From contig OZ024933.1 of NCBI GenBank assembly GCA_964017235.1, positions 6,389,962-6,453,961 on the forward strand: DNA of 64,000 nucleotides, written 5' to 3'. Positions within the stretch are counted from its first letter, which is position 1; every line of letters starts with the position of its first letter. This document shows positions 10,111 to 23,468 of this stretch, in pieces. Source of the stretch: Sabellastarte sp. h YS-2021. Its lineage: Eukaryota > Annelida > Polychaeta > Sabellida > Sabellidae. Position numbers and translations under genes: made by a program. The notes beneath the pieces were generated by a model. The model did not search any database, was not told the DNA's origin, and saw nothing but the letters and a program-made list of their open reading frames with translations.

Positions 10111-12387
10111 TTTTATTTTTACTTTTTTTATTTTATTTTCATTTATTATAGTGACATGTAACAATCACATTTAAACACAAAACAGGAATAATAAAAAGAA
10201 TATTACCCAGCCCTCTGATGGGCTTATAAGTCACTATTACAATCTAATATACTGTTACATATAGTGTGGAAAGTGGACTATACCTCTTAAAATTATAAAA
10301 GGAGCCTGCTTTTTCGTTTAAACCAGTTTTTTTCGACATATTGACCAACAATTTTATTGTCAAATAACATGATATGTATAAATTGTTCATTTAAGGAGTA
10401 ATTTCGAAAATCTGGGCAGCACAATATGATTTTTTTAAACAGGGCTTCACGTTCTTCTACAAAAAATTTACAAACACAAATAAAATGAATTTCATCTTCA
10501 ATAACATTTTCATCACATAACCTACAGAGTCTATTAGCTAAAGGTATCCTATAATATCTATCTGTTTCAACGGCTAAAGGTAAAATTCCAAGTCGTAATT
10601 GTGCAAGTAAGGAGCGCTGTGTTCTTGTTATGTTTGCTTTCAAATAGGATGCTGTTACAATGTCAGATTTAAATTTCACATAGTATCTTAATTTTGGCAA
10701 TGTTGGTATTTTATTAGCCCATTCTTCTTGCATAAGACAGAGTAGTTTCTCTTGAACGTATTTAAGGTCAAATGTTTCACCCTTAATTAAAACATCTTCC
10801 ATCTGGAGTTTTTCAGCAATAAATAAAATTTTGCCTGACCAGTTGGCACTTTTAATATGTGTGAAATCGTACTCAAAAATTTTTCTCGTCAACCGACAAG
10901 AATCCATTTTCATTAATCTGTTCCAATATCTTAACATACATAAGAGGAAGTGAAATTTAATGTTAAGCCATCCCATTTCAGAGTGGAGACCTAGTATTGG
11001 AGTAAATCTATGTACTCCCAAGTAATAGCGCACCGCTCTGTCCTGAATACGTTGACCAAGCCTTTCATTGTTAAAACCCCAGATCGAGGCCCCATAATCT
11101 AGGATAGGACGAACACAGCTTGTGAATATCTTGGTAAAACTTTCAAAATTAACTTTACTGAATGTGAATTGTTGAAGCTTAGAAATTATCGAGGACAGCG
11201 CTCTTCCGGCAGACTCACTTAAGCTTTCAGCACAATTTTTAAATGTCAGATGCTGATCAAACAGAACACCAAGGTACTTATAACATGCAACTTTTTCAAT
11301 TTCATTTTCTCCTATCTTGAATTTATATTTTGTTTCGTTTTTCCGTATTTTCCTAAAATGGATGACTTTTGTCTTACTAATGTTTACTTTCATTTGCCAC
11401 TTGGAGCACCACTTGTCAACCAATTTGAGCATCTTTTGGAGGTTTTTCTCATTTTCACTAATAAGGACAATGTCATCAGCATATAGCAAAATTGATAATC
11501 TTGAATTGTCAAATTCAACCCCTAAGTTTTGTGCATTGATTTCAAGGGCTAAATCATTAACGTATAGAGCAAATAAGGTTGGAGATAAGTTGTCCCCTTG
11601 TCTGACACCTGATTCTGTTATGAACCAGTCTGTTAGAACATCATTAACTAACACTGCTGACAGTGTGTTGGAATAAACTGCTTTTATAGCATAATAAATA
11701 TTTCCAGTGATGTTATTATGCAAGAGTTTGTAGTAAAGAAAGTCTCTATTGATACAGTCAAACGCTTTGTTCATATCGATGAATGCTGCAAAGGTTTGCT
11801 TTTTTTCTAACATTCTGTTATTTATCACTGATGACAATGAGAAGATGTGATCCTCACAGGACCGGTTTTTCCGAAATCCATTTTGCCCATCAACAATTAT
11901 ATTTTTAGATTCTAGGAATTCATTTAATCTTGTGTTTAATATATTTGAGTATAATTTGCCAATACATGATAACAAACTAATACCCCTGTAATTAACAGGC
12001 ATATGCGGGTCTTTATCACTACTTTTTGGGATAGGCTTAATTATTGCTTTTGCCCATAGGTTTGGCACAACATGATTTATGAAACAGACATTAAACAATT
12101 TGTATAAAATTCTTTTGAAATTATCATTTTTAATTAATTAATTTGGTATTTTATCGACACCTGTTGCCTTTTTACACTTACATTTTGCTAGTGATAGACT
12201 AATTTCAACCATTGATATTTCAGTGTTCAGTTTTTCATTTTCAGAATTTAGGCAATTCTCCAAAGTTTCTTTTTGCCTTTTTATCTCTGTTTCAAAATCA
12301 ATTTGGGTTGTAGTTTTTTCAAGTGTTGGATTATACAAATTCTTAAAGTCGTGCTTCCATTTGTGTCTAACATAATCTGGATCGGAG
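10111..12387 (-). mobile_element. 5'-truncated non-LTR retrotransposon (LINE)
   Basis: The element reads on the minus strand and has interrupted the ~146-bp array. The flanks share GTAAT (10106-10110 and 12388-12392), a plausible 5-bp target duplication. Its 3' end is an AT-rich tail of 'ataaa'-like units (10111-10150). The 5' end is missing, as is usual for LINE copies: there is no endonuclease domain. The 3' untranslated end is related to a relic at 46168-46275. Confidence 0.8.
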
Positions 12388-12395
12388 GTAATCAC
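10293..12395 (-). pseudogene. LINE reverse transcriptase, 5'-truncated, one nonsense codon
   Basis: One minus frame runs from the 5' truncation near 12387 to a stop at 10293, with a single TAA at 12138-12140. Reverse transcriptase motifs are in order: 'KCKKATGVDKIPN', 'NYRGISLLSCIGKLYS', 'GQNGFRKNRSCEDHIFSL', 'AAFIDMNKAFDCIN', 'SGVRQGDNLSPTLFALYVND' and the catalytic 'YADDIVLIS'. The C-terminus has a zinc-binding motif 'CRLCDENVIEDEIHFICVC'. After the TAA about 600 residues are open. It would copy LINE RNA at a nicked target. I place it loosely in the Jockey/CR1-like group; the clade cannot be settled by eye. The endonuclease that normally precedes the RT is absent. Confidence 0.85.
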
Positions 12396-12920
12396 TTGTT
12401 CCTTGTACCATTTAGGTCATTTGCTGAAAATGTCATCACAATCCATCCATAACTTTTTGAGGTATCTGTCTTTAAAAATTACATTTCATGGATCCAGAAG
12501 ATCCATATAGTGATCCAGATCACTTCCAAAATTCAACCATTTCATCGTTTTACCTTTTCAGACATATCCTGAAAATTTCATCAAATCCATCTATAAGTTT
12601 TTGAGCTATATTGTACACAAACACATCTGGCAGCCTGGATCTGGATGATCCAGACAGTGATCCAGATCACTCCCAAAATCTAATCACTTGTTCCTCGTCC
12701 CATTAAGGACATTTCCTGAAAATTTCATCAAAATGCACCCATAAGTTTTTGAGTTATCTGTCTTTAAAAATTAAATTTCATGGATCCAGAAGATCCAGAC
12801 AGTGATCCGGATCACTCCCAAAATTTAATCATATCTTCCTTTTACCATTTTGGACATATCCTGAAAATTTTATCAAAATCCATCCGTCAGTTTTTGAGTT
12901 ATCTTGTTCACAAACAAACA
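12393..12920. repeat. ~146-bp tandem array, right part
   Basis: Continuation of the array at 9640-10110, with the same 'ggatccagaagatccagacagtgatcc' type units. It ends in a short (ACAA)n tract near 12910-12927. Confidence 0.75.
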
Positions 12921-13298
12921 AACAAATAGAGGGCCAAAAATGACCCTCGGTCAGGTACTTTGGCGGTCAGTGGATGACCTTCAATGAAGAACTTCAAGGT
13001 CAAATTTCTGCATGCTTACAGATGACATATATATGTATTATATATACCAGCCATAGGATGATCTGACTTTCTGTATAGGAGAACTGGGCCAAAAAGTGAA
13101 AAAATGGCCAAAATCTGACCTTTAAGAGGCCACCAGTGACCTTGAGATTGAAGGTCAAGGTCACAAAACAATAGCGTTCGTGGCATTGGCCATATATACC
13201 CACATACCAAATTTGAAAGTTCTAACTAAAATATTTTTTAAGTTATCGCGTCCAAAAGGAAATCTCTGCGGCGGCGGCGTGGCCGTACTGAATCCTAA
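12921..13298. other. Non-coding tail of the insert, rich in AAGGTCA motifs
   Basis: No gene. The stretch begins 'gagggccaaaaatgaccctcgg' (an imperfect palindrome) and holds several AAGGTCA/TGACCTT half-sites. It leads to the terminal hairpin at 13299-13325. Confidence 0.45.
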
Positions 13299-13325
13299 GT
13301 ATCCCCGACTTTCGTCCGGGGATAC
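13299..13325. other. Terminal hairpin of the insert
   Basis: GTATCCCCGAC and GTCCGGGGATAC face each other across a loop of about four bases, giving an 11-12 bp GC-rich stem exactly at the point where satellite sequence resumes. 3'-terminal hairpins are a hallmark of Helitron-type elements, but no replication-initiator gene is present here. Confidence 0.6.
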
Positions 13326-16300
13326 AATAAAATGTGTCAGCTCAAAGCATTTTAGTGTAGATGTGAACCTTGAATACTCTCAAAGTGGGCGATTTCATGC
13401 TTTTACAGGGTGGAGGAACATCAAAATGTGTGATTTTACAGGGTGGAGGAACATGTGGATCAGATGATGTTTGAATAAAATGTGTCCTGTCAAATCATTT
13501 TAATCAGGATGTGTACTTTGAATAATCTCAAACTGGATGATTTCATGCTGTCACAGGGTGGAGGAACTTCAAAATGTGTGATTTTACAGGGTGGAGGAAC
13601 ATGTGGATAAGGTCGTGTTTGAATAAAATGTGTCACCTCAAAGCATTTCAGAGTAGATGTGAACATGGAATACTCTCAAAGTGGGGGAATTCATGCTTTT
13701 ACAGGGTGGAGGAACATCAAAATGTGTGATCTTACAGGGTGGAGGAACATGTGGATGAGGTGGTGTTTGAATAAAATGTGTCCTGTCAAATCATTTTAGT
13801 CAGGGTGTGCACATGAAATACTCTCAAACTGGGTGATTTCATGTTTTACAGGGTGGAGGAACATCAAAATGAGTGATGTTACAGGGTGGAGGAACATGTG
13901 GATGAGATGGTGTTTGAATAAAATGTGTCCTGTAAAATAATTTAAGTGAGAATGTGAACATGGAAAACTCTCAAACAGGGTGATTTAATGCTTTCACAGG
14001 GTGGAGGAACATCAAAATGTGTGATCTTACAGGGTGGAGGAACATGTGGATGAGGTGGCGTTTGAATAAAATGTGTCCTGTCAATGCATTTTAGTCAGGG
14101 TATCCACATGGAAAACTCTCAAGCTGGGAGATTTCATACTTTCACAGGGTGGAGGAACATCAAAATGTGTGATCTTACAGGGTGGAGGAACATGTGGATG
14201 AGGTGGTGTTTGAATAAAATGTATCCTGTCAAATCATTTTAGTGAGGATGATAACCTAGAATACTCCCAAAGTGGGTGATTTCATGCTTTTACAGGGTGG
14301 AGGAACATCAAAATGAGTGATGTTACAGGTGGAGGAACATGTGGATGCGGTTGCGTTTGAATAAAATGTGTCATATCAAAGTGTCTTTATCAGGATGTGA
14401 ACCTGGAATACTCTCAAACTGGGTGATTTCATGCTTTCACAGGGTGGAGGAACATCAAAATGAGTGATCTTACAGGGTGGAGGAACATGTGGATGAGGTG
14501 GTGTTTGAATAAAATGTGTCCTGTCAAATCATTTCAGTCAGGGTGTGCACATGGAAAACTCTCAAACTGGCTGATTTCATGCTTTCACAGGGTGGAGGAA
14601 CATCAAAATGAGTGATGTTACAGGGTGGAAGAGCATGTGGATGAGGTGGTGTCTGAATAAAATGTGTCCTGTCAAATCATTTTAGTCAGGGTTAGCACAT
14701 GGAATAGTCTCAAACTGGGTGATTTCATGCTTTCACAGGGTGGAGGAACGTCAAAATGAGTGATGTTACAGGGTGGAGGGACATGTGGATGAGGTGGTGT
14801 TTGAATAAAATGTGTCCTGTCAAATCATTTTAGTGAGGATGTGAACCTAGAATACTCCCAAAGTGGGTGACTTCATGCTTTCACAGGGTGGAGGAACATC
14901 AAAATGTGTGATGTTACAGGGTGGAGGAACAAGTGGATGAGGTGGTGTTTGAATAAAATGTGTCCTGTCAAATCATTTTAGTGAGGATGTGAACCTAGAA
15001 TACTCCCAAAGTGGGTGATTTCATGCTTTCACAGGGTGGAGGAACATCAAAATGTGTGATCTTACAGGGTGGAGGAACATGTGGATGAGGTGGTGTTTGA
15101 ATAAAATATGTCCTGTCAAATCATTTTAGTCTGGGTTAGCACATGGAGTAGTCTCAAACTGGGTGATTTCATGCTTTCACAGGGTGGAGGAACATCAAAA
15201 TGAGTGATCTTACAGGGTGGAGGAACATGTAGATGAGGTGGTGTTTGAATAAAATGTGGCCTGTCAAATCATTTTAGTCAGGGTGTGCACATGAAATACT
15301 CTCAAACTGGGTGATTTCATGTTTTACAGGGTGGAGGAACATCAAAATGAGTGATGTTACAGGGTGGAGGAACATGTGGATGAGATGGTGTTTGAATAAA
15401 ATGTGTCCTGTAAAATAATTTATGTGAGAATGTGAACATGGAAAACTCTCAAACAGGGTGATTTCATGCTTTCACAGGGTGGAGGAACATCAAAATGAGT
15501 GATCTTACAGGTGGAGGAACATGTGGATGCGGTTGTGTTTGAATAAAATGTGTCATGTCAAAGCCTCTTCATGAGTAGGTGAACCTGGAATACTCTCAAA
15601 CCGGGTGATTTAATGCTTTTACAGGGTGGAGCAACATCAAAATGAGTGATCTTACAGGGTGGAGGAACATTCGGATGAGGTGGTGTTTGAATAAAATGTG
15701 TCCTGTCAAATCATTTCAGTCACGGTGTGCACATGGAAAACTCTTAAACTGGGTGATTTAATGCTTTCACAGGGTGGAGGAACATCAAAATGTGTGATGT
15801 TACAGGGTGGAGGAACATGTGGATGAGATGGTGTCTGAATAAAATGTGTCCTGTCAAATCATTTTAGTCAGGGTTAGCATATGTAATAGTCTCAAACTGG
15901 GTTTTTTCATGCTTTCGCAGGGTGGAGGAACATCAAAATGAGTGATGTTACAGGGTGGAGGGACATGTGGATGAGGTGGTGTTTGAATAAAAGGTATCCT
16001 GTCAAATCATTTTAGTGAGGATGTGAACCTAGAATACTCCCAAAGTGGGTGACTTCATGCTTTCACAGGGTGGAGGAACATCAAAATGTGTGATGTTACA
16101 GAGTGGAGGAACAAGTGGATGAGGTGGTGTTTGAATAAAATGTGTCCTGTCAAATCATTTTAGTGAGGATGTGAACCTAGAATACTCCCAAAGTGGGTGA
16201 TTTCATGCTTTCACAGGATGGAGGAACATCAAAATCAGTGATCTTACAGGGTGGAGGAACATGTGGATGAGGTGGTGTTTGAATAAAATGTGGCATGTCA

Positions 16301-19300
16301 AATCATTTTAGTCAGGGTGTGCACATGAAATACTCTCAAACTGGGTGATTTCATGTTTTACAGGGTGGAGGAACATCAAAATGAGTGATGTTACAGGGTG
16401 GAGGAACATGTGGACGAGATGGTGTTTGAATAAAATGTGTCCTGTAAAATAATTTATGTGAGAATGTGAACATGGAAAACCCTCAAACAGGGTGATTTCA
16501 TGCTTTCACAGGGTGGAGGAACATCAAAATGAGTGATCTTACAGGTGGAGGAACATTTGGATGCGGTTGTGTTTGAATAAAATGTGTCATGTCAAAGTGT
16601 CTTCATGAGGATGTGAACCTGGAATACTCTCAAACCGGGTGATTTCATGCTTTTACAGGGTGGAGTAACATCAAAATGAGTGATCTTACAGGGTGGAGGA
16701 ACATTTGGATGAGGTGGTGGTTGAATAAAATGTGTCCTGTCAAATCATTTCAGTCAGAGTGTGCACATGGAAAACTCTCAAACTGGGTGATTTCATGCTT
16801 TCACAGGGTGGAGGAACATCAAAATGTGTGATGTTACAGGGTGGAGGAACATGTGGATGAGGTGGTGTTTGAATAAAATGTGTCCTGTCAAATCATTTTA
16901 GTGAGGATGTGAACCTAGAATACTCCCAAAGTGGTTGATTTTATGCTTTCACAGGGTGGAGGAACATCAAAATGAGTGATGTTACAAGGTGGAGGAACAT
17001 GTGGATGAGATGGTGTTTGAATAAAATGTGTCCTGTAAAATAACTTAAGTGAGAATGTGAAGATGGAAAACTCTCAAACAGGGTGATTTCATGCTTTCAC
17101 ATGGTGGAGGAACATCAAAATGAGTGATCTTACAGGTGGAGGAACATGTGGATGCGGTTGTGTTTGAATAAAATGTGTCATGTCAAAGTGTCTTCATGAG
17201 GATGTGAACCTGGAATACTCTCAAACCGGGTGATTTAATGCTTTCACAGAGTGGAGCAACATCAAAATGAGTGATCTTACAGGGTGGAGGAACATGTGGA
17301 TGAGGTGGTGTTTGAATAAAATGTGTCCTGTTAAATCATTTAGTCAGGGTGTGCACATGGGAAACTCTCAAACTGGCTGATTTCATGCTTTCACAGAGTG
17401 TAGGAACATCAAAATGAGTGATGCTACAGGGTGGAGAAACATGTGGATGAGATGGTGTCTGAATAAAATGTGTCCTGTCAATTCATTTTAGTCAGGGTGT
17501 GCACATGGAAAACTCTAAAACTGGGTGATTTCATGCTTTCACAGGGTGGAGGAACATCAAAATGTGTGATCTTACAGGGTGGAGGAACATGTGGATGAGG
17601 TGGTGTTTGAATAGAATGTGTCCTGTCAAATCACTTTAGTGAGGATGTGAACCTAGAAAACTCCCAAAGTGGGTGAGTTCATGCTTTTACAGGGTGGAGG
17701 AACATCAAAATGAGTGATGTTGCAGGGTGGAGGAATATGTGGATGAGGTGGCGTTTGAATAAAATGTGTCCTGTCAATGCATTTTAGTCAGGGTATCCAC
17801 ATGGAAAACTCTAAAACTGGGAAATTTCATGTTTTCACAGGGTTGAGGAACATCAAAATGTGTGATCTTACAGGGTGGAGGAGCATGTGGATGAGGTGGT
17901 GTTTGAATAAAATGTGTCCTGTCAAATCATTTTAGTGAGGATGAGAACCTAGAATACTCCCAAAGTGGGTGATTTCATGCTTTTACAGGGTGGAGGAACA
18001 TCAAAATGAGTGATGTTACAGGTGGAGGAACATGTGGATGCGGTTGTGTTTGAATAAAATATGTCATGTCAAAGTGTCTTCATGAGGATGTGAACCTGGA
18101 ATACTCTCAAACTGGGTGATTTAATGCTTTCACAGGGTGGAGCAACATCAAAATGAGTGATCTTACAGGGTGGAGGAACATGTGGATGAGGTGGTGTTTG
18201 AATAAAATGTGTCCTGTCAAATCATTTCAGTCAGGGTGTGCACATGGAAAACTCTCAAACTGGCTGATTTCATGCTTTCACAGGGTGGAGGAACATCAAA
18301 ATGAGTGATGTTACAGGGTGGAAGAGCATGTGGATGAGGTGGTGTCTGAATAAAATGTGTCCTGTCAATTCATTTTAGTCCGGGTGTGCACATGGTAAAC
18401 TCTCAAACTGGCTGATTTCATGCTTTCACAGGGTGGAGGAACATCAAAATGAGTGATCTTACAGGGTGAAGGAACATGTGGATGAGGTGGTGTTTGAATA
18501 AAATGTGGCCTGTCAAATCATTTTAGTCAAGGTGTGCACATGAAATATTCTCAAACTGGGTGATTTCATGTTTTACAGGGTGGAGGAACATCAAAATGAG
18601 TGATGTTACAGGGTGGAGGAACATGTGGATGAGATGGTGTTTGAATAAAATGTGTCCTGTAAAATAATTTAAGTGAGAATGTGAACATGGAAAACTCTCA
18701 AAGTGGGTGATTTCATGCTTTTACATGGTGGAGGAACATCAAAATGAGTGATCTTACAGGTGGAGGAACATGTGGATGCGGTTGTGTTTGAATAAAATGT
18801 GTCATGTCAAATCATTTCAGTCAGAGTGTGCACATGGAAAACTCTCAAACTGGGTGATTTCATGCTTTCACAGGGTGGAGGAACATCAAAATGTGTGATG
18901 TTACAGGGTGGAGGAACATGTGGATGAGGTGGTGTTTGAATAAAATGTGTCCTGTCAAATCATTTTAGTGAGGATGTGAACCTAGAATACTCCCAAAGTG
19001 GTTGATTTTATGCTTTCACAGGGTGGAGGAACATCAAAATGAGTGATGTTACAAGGTGGAGGAACATGTGGATGAGATGGTGTTTGAATAAAATGTGTCC
19101 TGTAAAATAACTTAAGTGAGAATGTGAAGATGGAAAACTCTCAAACAGGGTGATTTCATGCTTTCACATGGTGGAGGAACATCAAAATGAGTGATCTTAC
19201 AGGTGGAGGAACATGTGGATGCGGTTGTGTTTGAATAAAATGTGTCATGTCAAAGTGTCTTCATGAGGATGTGAACCTGGAATACTCTCAAACCGGGTGA

Positions 19301-22300
19301 TTTAATGCTTTCACAGAGTGGAGCAACATCAAAATGAGTGATCTTACAGGGTGGAGGAACATGTGGATGAGGTGGTGTTTGAATAAAATGTGTCCTGTCA
19401 AATCATTTCAGTCAGGGTGTGCACATGGAAAACTCTCAAACTGGCTGATTTCATGCTTTCACAGGGTGGAGGAACATCAAAATGAGTAATGTTACAGGGT
19501 GGAAGAGCATGTGGATGAGGTGGTGTCTGAATAAAATGTGTCCTGTCAATTCATTTTAGTCCGGGTGTGCACATGGTAAACTCTCAAACTGGCTGATTTC
19601 ATGCTTTCACAGGGTGGAGGAACATCAAAATGAGTGATCTTACAGGGTGAAGGAACATGTGGATGAGGTGGTGTTTGAATAAAATGTGGCCTGTCAAATC
19701 ATTTTAGTCAAGGTGTGCACATGAAATATTCTCAAACTGGGTGATTTCATGTTTTACAGGGTGGAGGAACATCAAAATGAGTGATGTTACAGGGTGGAGG
19801 AACATGTGGATGAGATGGTGTTTGAATAAAATGTGTCCTGTAAAATAATTTAAGTGAGAATGTGAACATGGAAAACTCTCAAAGTGGGTGATTTCATGCT
19901 TTCACATTGTGGAGGAACATCAAAATGAGTGATCTTACAGGTGGAGGAACATGTGGATGCGGTTGTGTTTGAATAAAATGTGTCATGTCAAATCATTTCA
20001 GTCAGAGTGTGCACATGGAAAACTCTCAAACTGGGTGATTTCATGCTTTCACAGGGTGGAGGAACATCAAAATGTGTGATGTTGCAGGGTGGAGGAACAT
20101 GTGGATGAGGTGGTGTTTGAATAAAATGTGTCCTGTCAAATCATTTTAGTGAGGATGTGAACCTAGAATACTCCCAAAGTGGTTGATTTTATGCTTTCAC
20201 AGGGTGGAGGAACATCAAAATGAGTGATGTTACAAGGTGGAGAAACATGTGGATGAGATGGTGTTTGAATAAAATGTGTCCTGTAAAATAACTTAAGTGA
20301 GAATGTGAAGATGGAAAACTCTCAAACAGGGTGATTTCATGCTTTCACATGGTGGAGGAACATCAAAATGAGTGATCTTACAGGTGGAGGAACATGTGGA
20401 TGCGGTTGTGTTTGAATAAAATGTGTCATGTCAAAGTGTCTTCATGAGGATGTGAACCTGGAATACTCTCAAACCGGGTGATTTAATGCTTTCACAGAGT
20501 GGAGCAACATCAAAATGAGTGATCTTACAGGGTGGAGGAACATGTGGATGAGGTGGTGTTTGAATAAAATGTGTCCTGTTAAATCATTTAGTCAGGGTGT
20601 GCACATGGGAAACTCTCAAACTGGCTGATTTCATGCTTTCACAGAGTGTAGGAACATCAAAATGAGTGATGCTACAGGAACATGTGGATGAGATGGTGTC
20701 TGAATAAAATGTGTCCTGTCAATTCATTTTAGTCAGGGTGTGCACATGGAAAACTCTAAAACTGGGTGATTTCATGCTTTCACAGGGTGGAGGAACATCA
20801 AAATGTGTGATCTTACAGGGTGGAGGAACATGTGGATGAGGTGGTGTTTGAATAGAATGTGTCCTGTCAAATCACTTTAGTGAGGATGTGAACCTAGAAT
20901 ACTCCCAAAGTGGGTGAGTTCATGCTTTTACAGGGTGGAGGAACATCAAAATGAGTGATGTTGCAGGGTGGAGGAATATGTGGATGAGGTGGCGTTTGAA
21001 TAAAATGTGTCCTGTCAAGGCATTTTAGTCAGGGTATCCACATGGAAAACTCTCAAACTGGGAAATTTCATGTTTTCACAGGGTGGAGGAACATCAAAAT
21101 GTGTGATCTTACAGGGTGGAGGAACATGTGGATGAGGTGGTGTTTGAATAAATTGTGTCCTGTCAAATCATTTTAGTGAGGATGAGAACCTAGAATACTC
21201 CCAAAGTGGGTGATTTCATGCTTTTACAGGGTGGAGGAACATCAAAATGAGTGATGTTACAGGTGGAGGAACATGTGGATGTGGTTGTGTTTGAATAAAA
21301 TATGTCATGTCAAAGTGTCTTCATGAGGATGTGAACCTGGAATACTCTCAAACTGGGTGATTTAATGCTTTCACAGGGTGGAGCAACATCAAAATGAGTG
21401 ATCTTACAGGGTGGAGGAACATGTGGATGAGGTGGTGTTTGAATAAAATGTGTCCTGTCAAATCATTTCAGTCAGGGTGTGCACATGGAAAACTCTCAAA
21501 CTGGCTGATTTCATGCTTTCACAGGGTGGAGGAACATCAAAATGAGTGATGTTACAGGGTGAAAGAGCATGTGGATGAGGTGGTGTCTGAATAAAATGTG
21601 TCCTGTCAATTCATTTTAGTCCGGGTGTGCACATGGTAAACTCTCAAACTGGCTGATTTCATGCTTTCACAGGGTGGAGGAACATCAAAATGAGTGATCT
21701 TACAGGGTGAAGGAACATGTGGATGAGGTGGTGTTTGAATAAAATGTGGCCTGTCAAATCATTTTAGTCAAGGTGTGCACATGAAATATTCTCAAACTGG
21801 GTGATTTCATGTTTTACAGGGTGGAGGAACATCAAAATGAGTGATGTTACAGGGTGGAGGAACATGTGGATGAGATGGTGTTTGAATAAAATGTGTCCTG
21901 TAAAATAATTTAAGTGAGAATGTGAACATGGAAAACTCTCAAAGTGGGTGATTTCATGCTTTCACATGGTGGAGGAACATCAAAATGAGTGATCTTACAG
22001 GTGGAGGAACATGTGGATGCGGTTGTGTTTGAATAAAATGTGTCATGTCAAAGTGTCTTCATGAGGATGTGAACCTGGAATACTCTCAAACCGGGTGATT
22101 TAAAGCTTTCACAGGGTGGAGCAACATCAAAATGAGTGATCTTACAGGGTGGAGGAACATGTGGATGAGGTTGTGTTTGAATAAAATGTGTCCTGTCAAA
22201 TCATTTCAGTCAGGGTGTGCACATGGTAAACTCTCAAACTGGGAGATTTCATGCTTTCACAGGGTGAAGGAACATTAAAATGAGTGATGTTACAGGGTGG

Positions 22301-22960
22301 AAGAGTATGTGGATTATGTGGTGTTTGAATAAAATGTGTCCTGTCAATTCATTTTAGTCCGGGTTAGTACATAGAATAGTCTCAAACTGTGTGATTTCAT
22401 GCTTTCACAGGGTGGAGGAACATCAAAATGAGTGATGTTACAGGGTGGAGGGACATGTGGATGAGGTGGTGTTTGAATAAAATGTGTCCTGTCAAATCAT
22501 TTTAGTGAGGATGTGAACCTAGAATATTCTCAAAGTGGGTGACTTCATGCTTTCACAGGGTGGAGGAACATCAAAATGTGTGATGTTACAGGGTAGAGGA
22601 ACGTGTGGATGAGGTGGTGTCTGAATAAAATGTGTCAGGTCAAAGCATTTCAGTGTAGATGTTAACCTATAATACTCTCAAAGTGGGCGATTTCATGCTT
22701 TTACAGGGTGGAGGAACATCAAAATGTGTGATTTTACAGGGTGGAGGAACATGTGGATGAGGTGGTGTTTGAATAAAATGTGTCAGGTCAAAGCAATTCA
22801 GTGTGGATGTGTACCTGGAGTACTCTCAAAGTGAGTGATTTCATCCTTTTACAGGGTGGAGGAACATCAAAATGTGTGATTTGTACCTGGAATACTAAAA
22901 AATGTGCGATTTTCTGGGTGGAGGAACATGTGGATCAGGTGGTGTTTCAACAAAATATGC
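13326..22960 (+). repeat. 148-bp satellite array, about 65 units, with higher-order structure
   Basis: Each unit holds 'acagggtggaggaacatgtg', 'gatgaggtggtgtttgaat', 'aaaatgtgtcctgtcaaatc', 'gatgtgaacctagaatac' and 'gggtgatttcatgctttcac', followed by a second 'agggtggaggaac'. Starts of 'ttgaataaaa' at 13471, 13619, 13767, 13914 and 14062 give 147-148 bases. Between about 16740 and 22045 a long block of about 14 units, a short block of about 8 units and the long block again are nearly identical: landmarks at 16931, 18998 and 20179, and at 18361, 19542 and 21602. Edge units (22640-22960) are more diverged. No coding potential. Confidence 0.95.
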
Positions 22961-23468
22961 GTATTTCCAGCGTATTTCCTCAGATCAACAGATTCGCTTG
23001 TGTTGTGACTTGAATCTGAATCTGCATTATGAATCCGTTGATCAATGTATTCAGATTCATTGGATTACCCAAAATTCTTGGTAAAATAATGGTGGCAACA
23101 TGTGGCTGGAAATTTTAATGTTTGGGATATTTTTATTAAACTGTGATATTATAATATTATATCACTGCATCATAATTTATAATACTATATGATATTTATG
23201 TTTGTTTGTGTTATGTTTTAAATTTGGATTCAGATCTACGTACAGAAAATTGTATTTCACAAATCTAGCTAATCCAAAGAATCCAAATCTGAATCTACTG
23301 CATCCCCACAGTCATAAGTTGGCCGCCCTCACCACAGCTTCACAGGGCTTTAACATGAGTGGCCTACTACACTCTGAAACCATGTATTATTGTTAAACTT
23401 ATTATATGCAACAGTTTTTATTGGTGGGTCATTGGTGTACAATAACCTATTTGTCTTTCTGAAGCCTG
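22961..23468. other. Satellite edge and unassigned AT-rich DNA
   Basis: Contains imperfect copies of 'gattcagattcattgga' in both orientations and no gene. The right part (23271-23322) is one arm of a small inverted repeat listed separately. Confidence 0.4.

Larger units (their letters stand above)
9479..13325. mobile_element. 3.8-kb insert in the satellite, with internal array and terminal hairpin
   Basis: Satellite sequence stops within 'gtgtttcaac' near 9478 and resumes with 'aataaaatgtgtcagc' at 13326, so the DNA between behaves as one insertion. The right end is a near-perfect hairpin, GTATCCCCGAC / GTCCGGGGATAC (13299-13325), and a related 'gtatccccagacggga' lies at the left end (9502-9517). 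Inside are a ~146-bp tandem array (split by a LINE) and a non-coding tail. Hairpin end, central tandem repeats and no transposase resemble non-autonomous Helentron/'pearl'-type elements of bivalves, but that assignment is inference. The left limit is uncertain by some tens of bases. Confidence 0.5.

Noticed and set aside
13326-22960. Regular repeats could be read as a CRISPR array
   Set aside because: Units are 148 bp with no constant-repeat/unique-spacer pattern, and the context is eukaryotic. They are satellite DNA.
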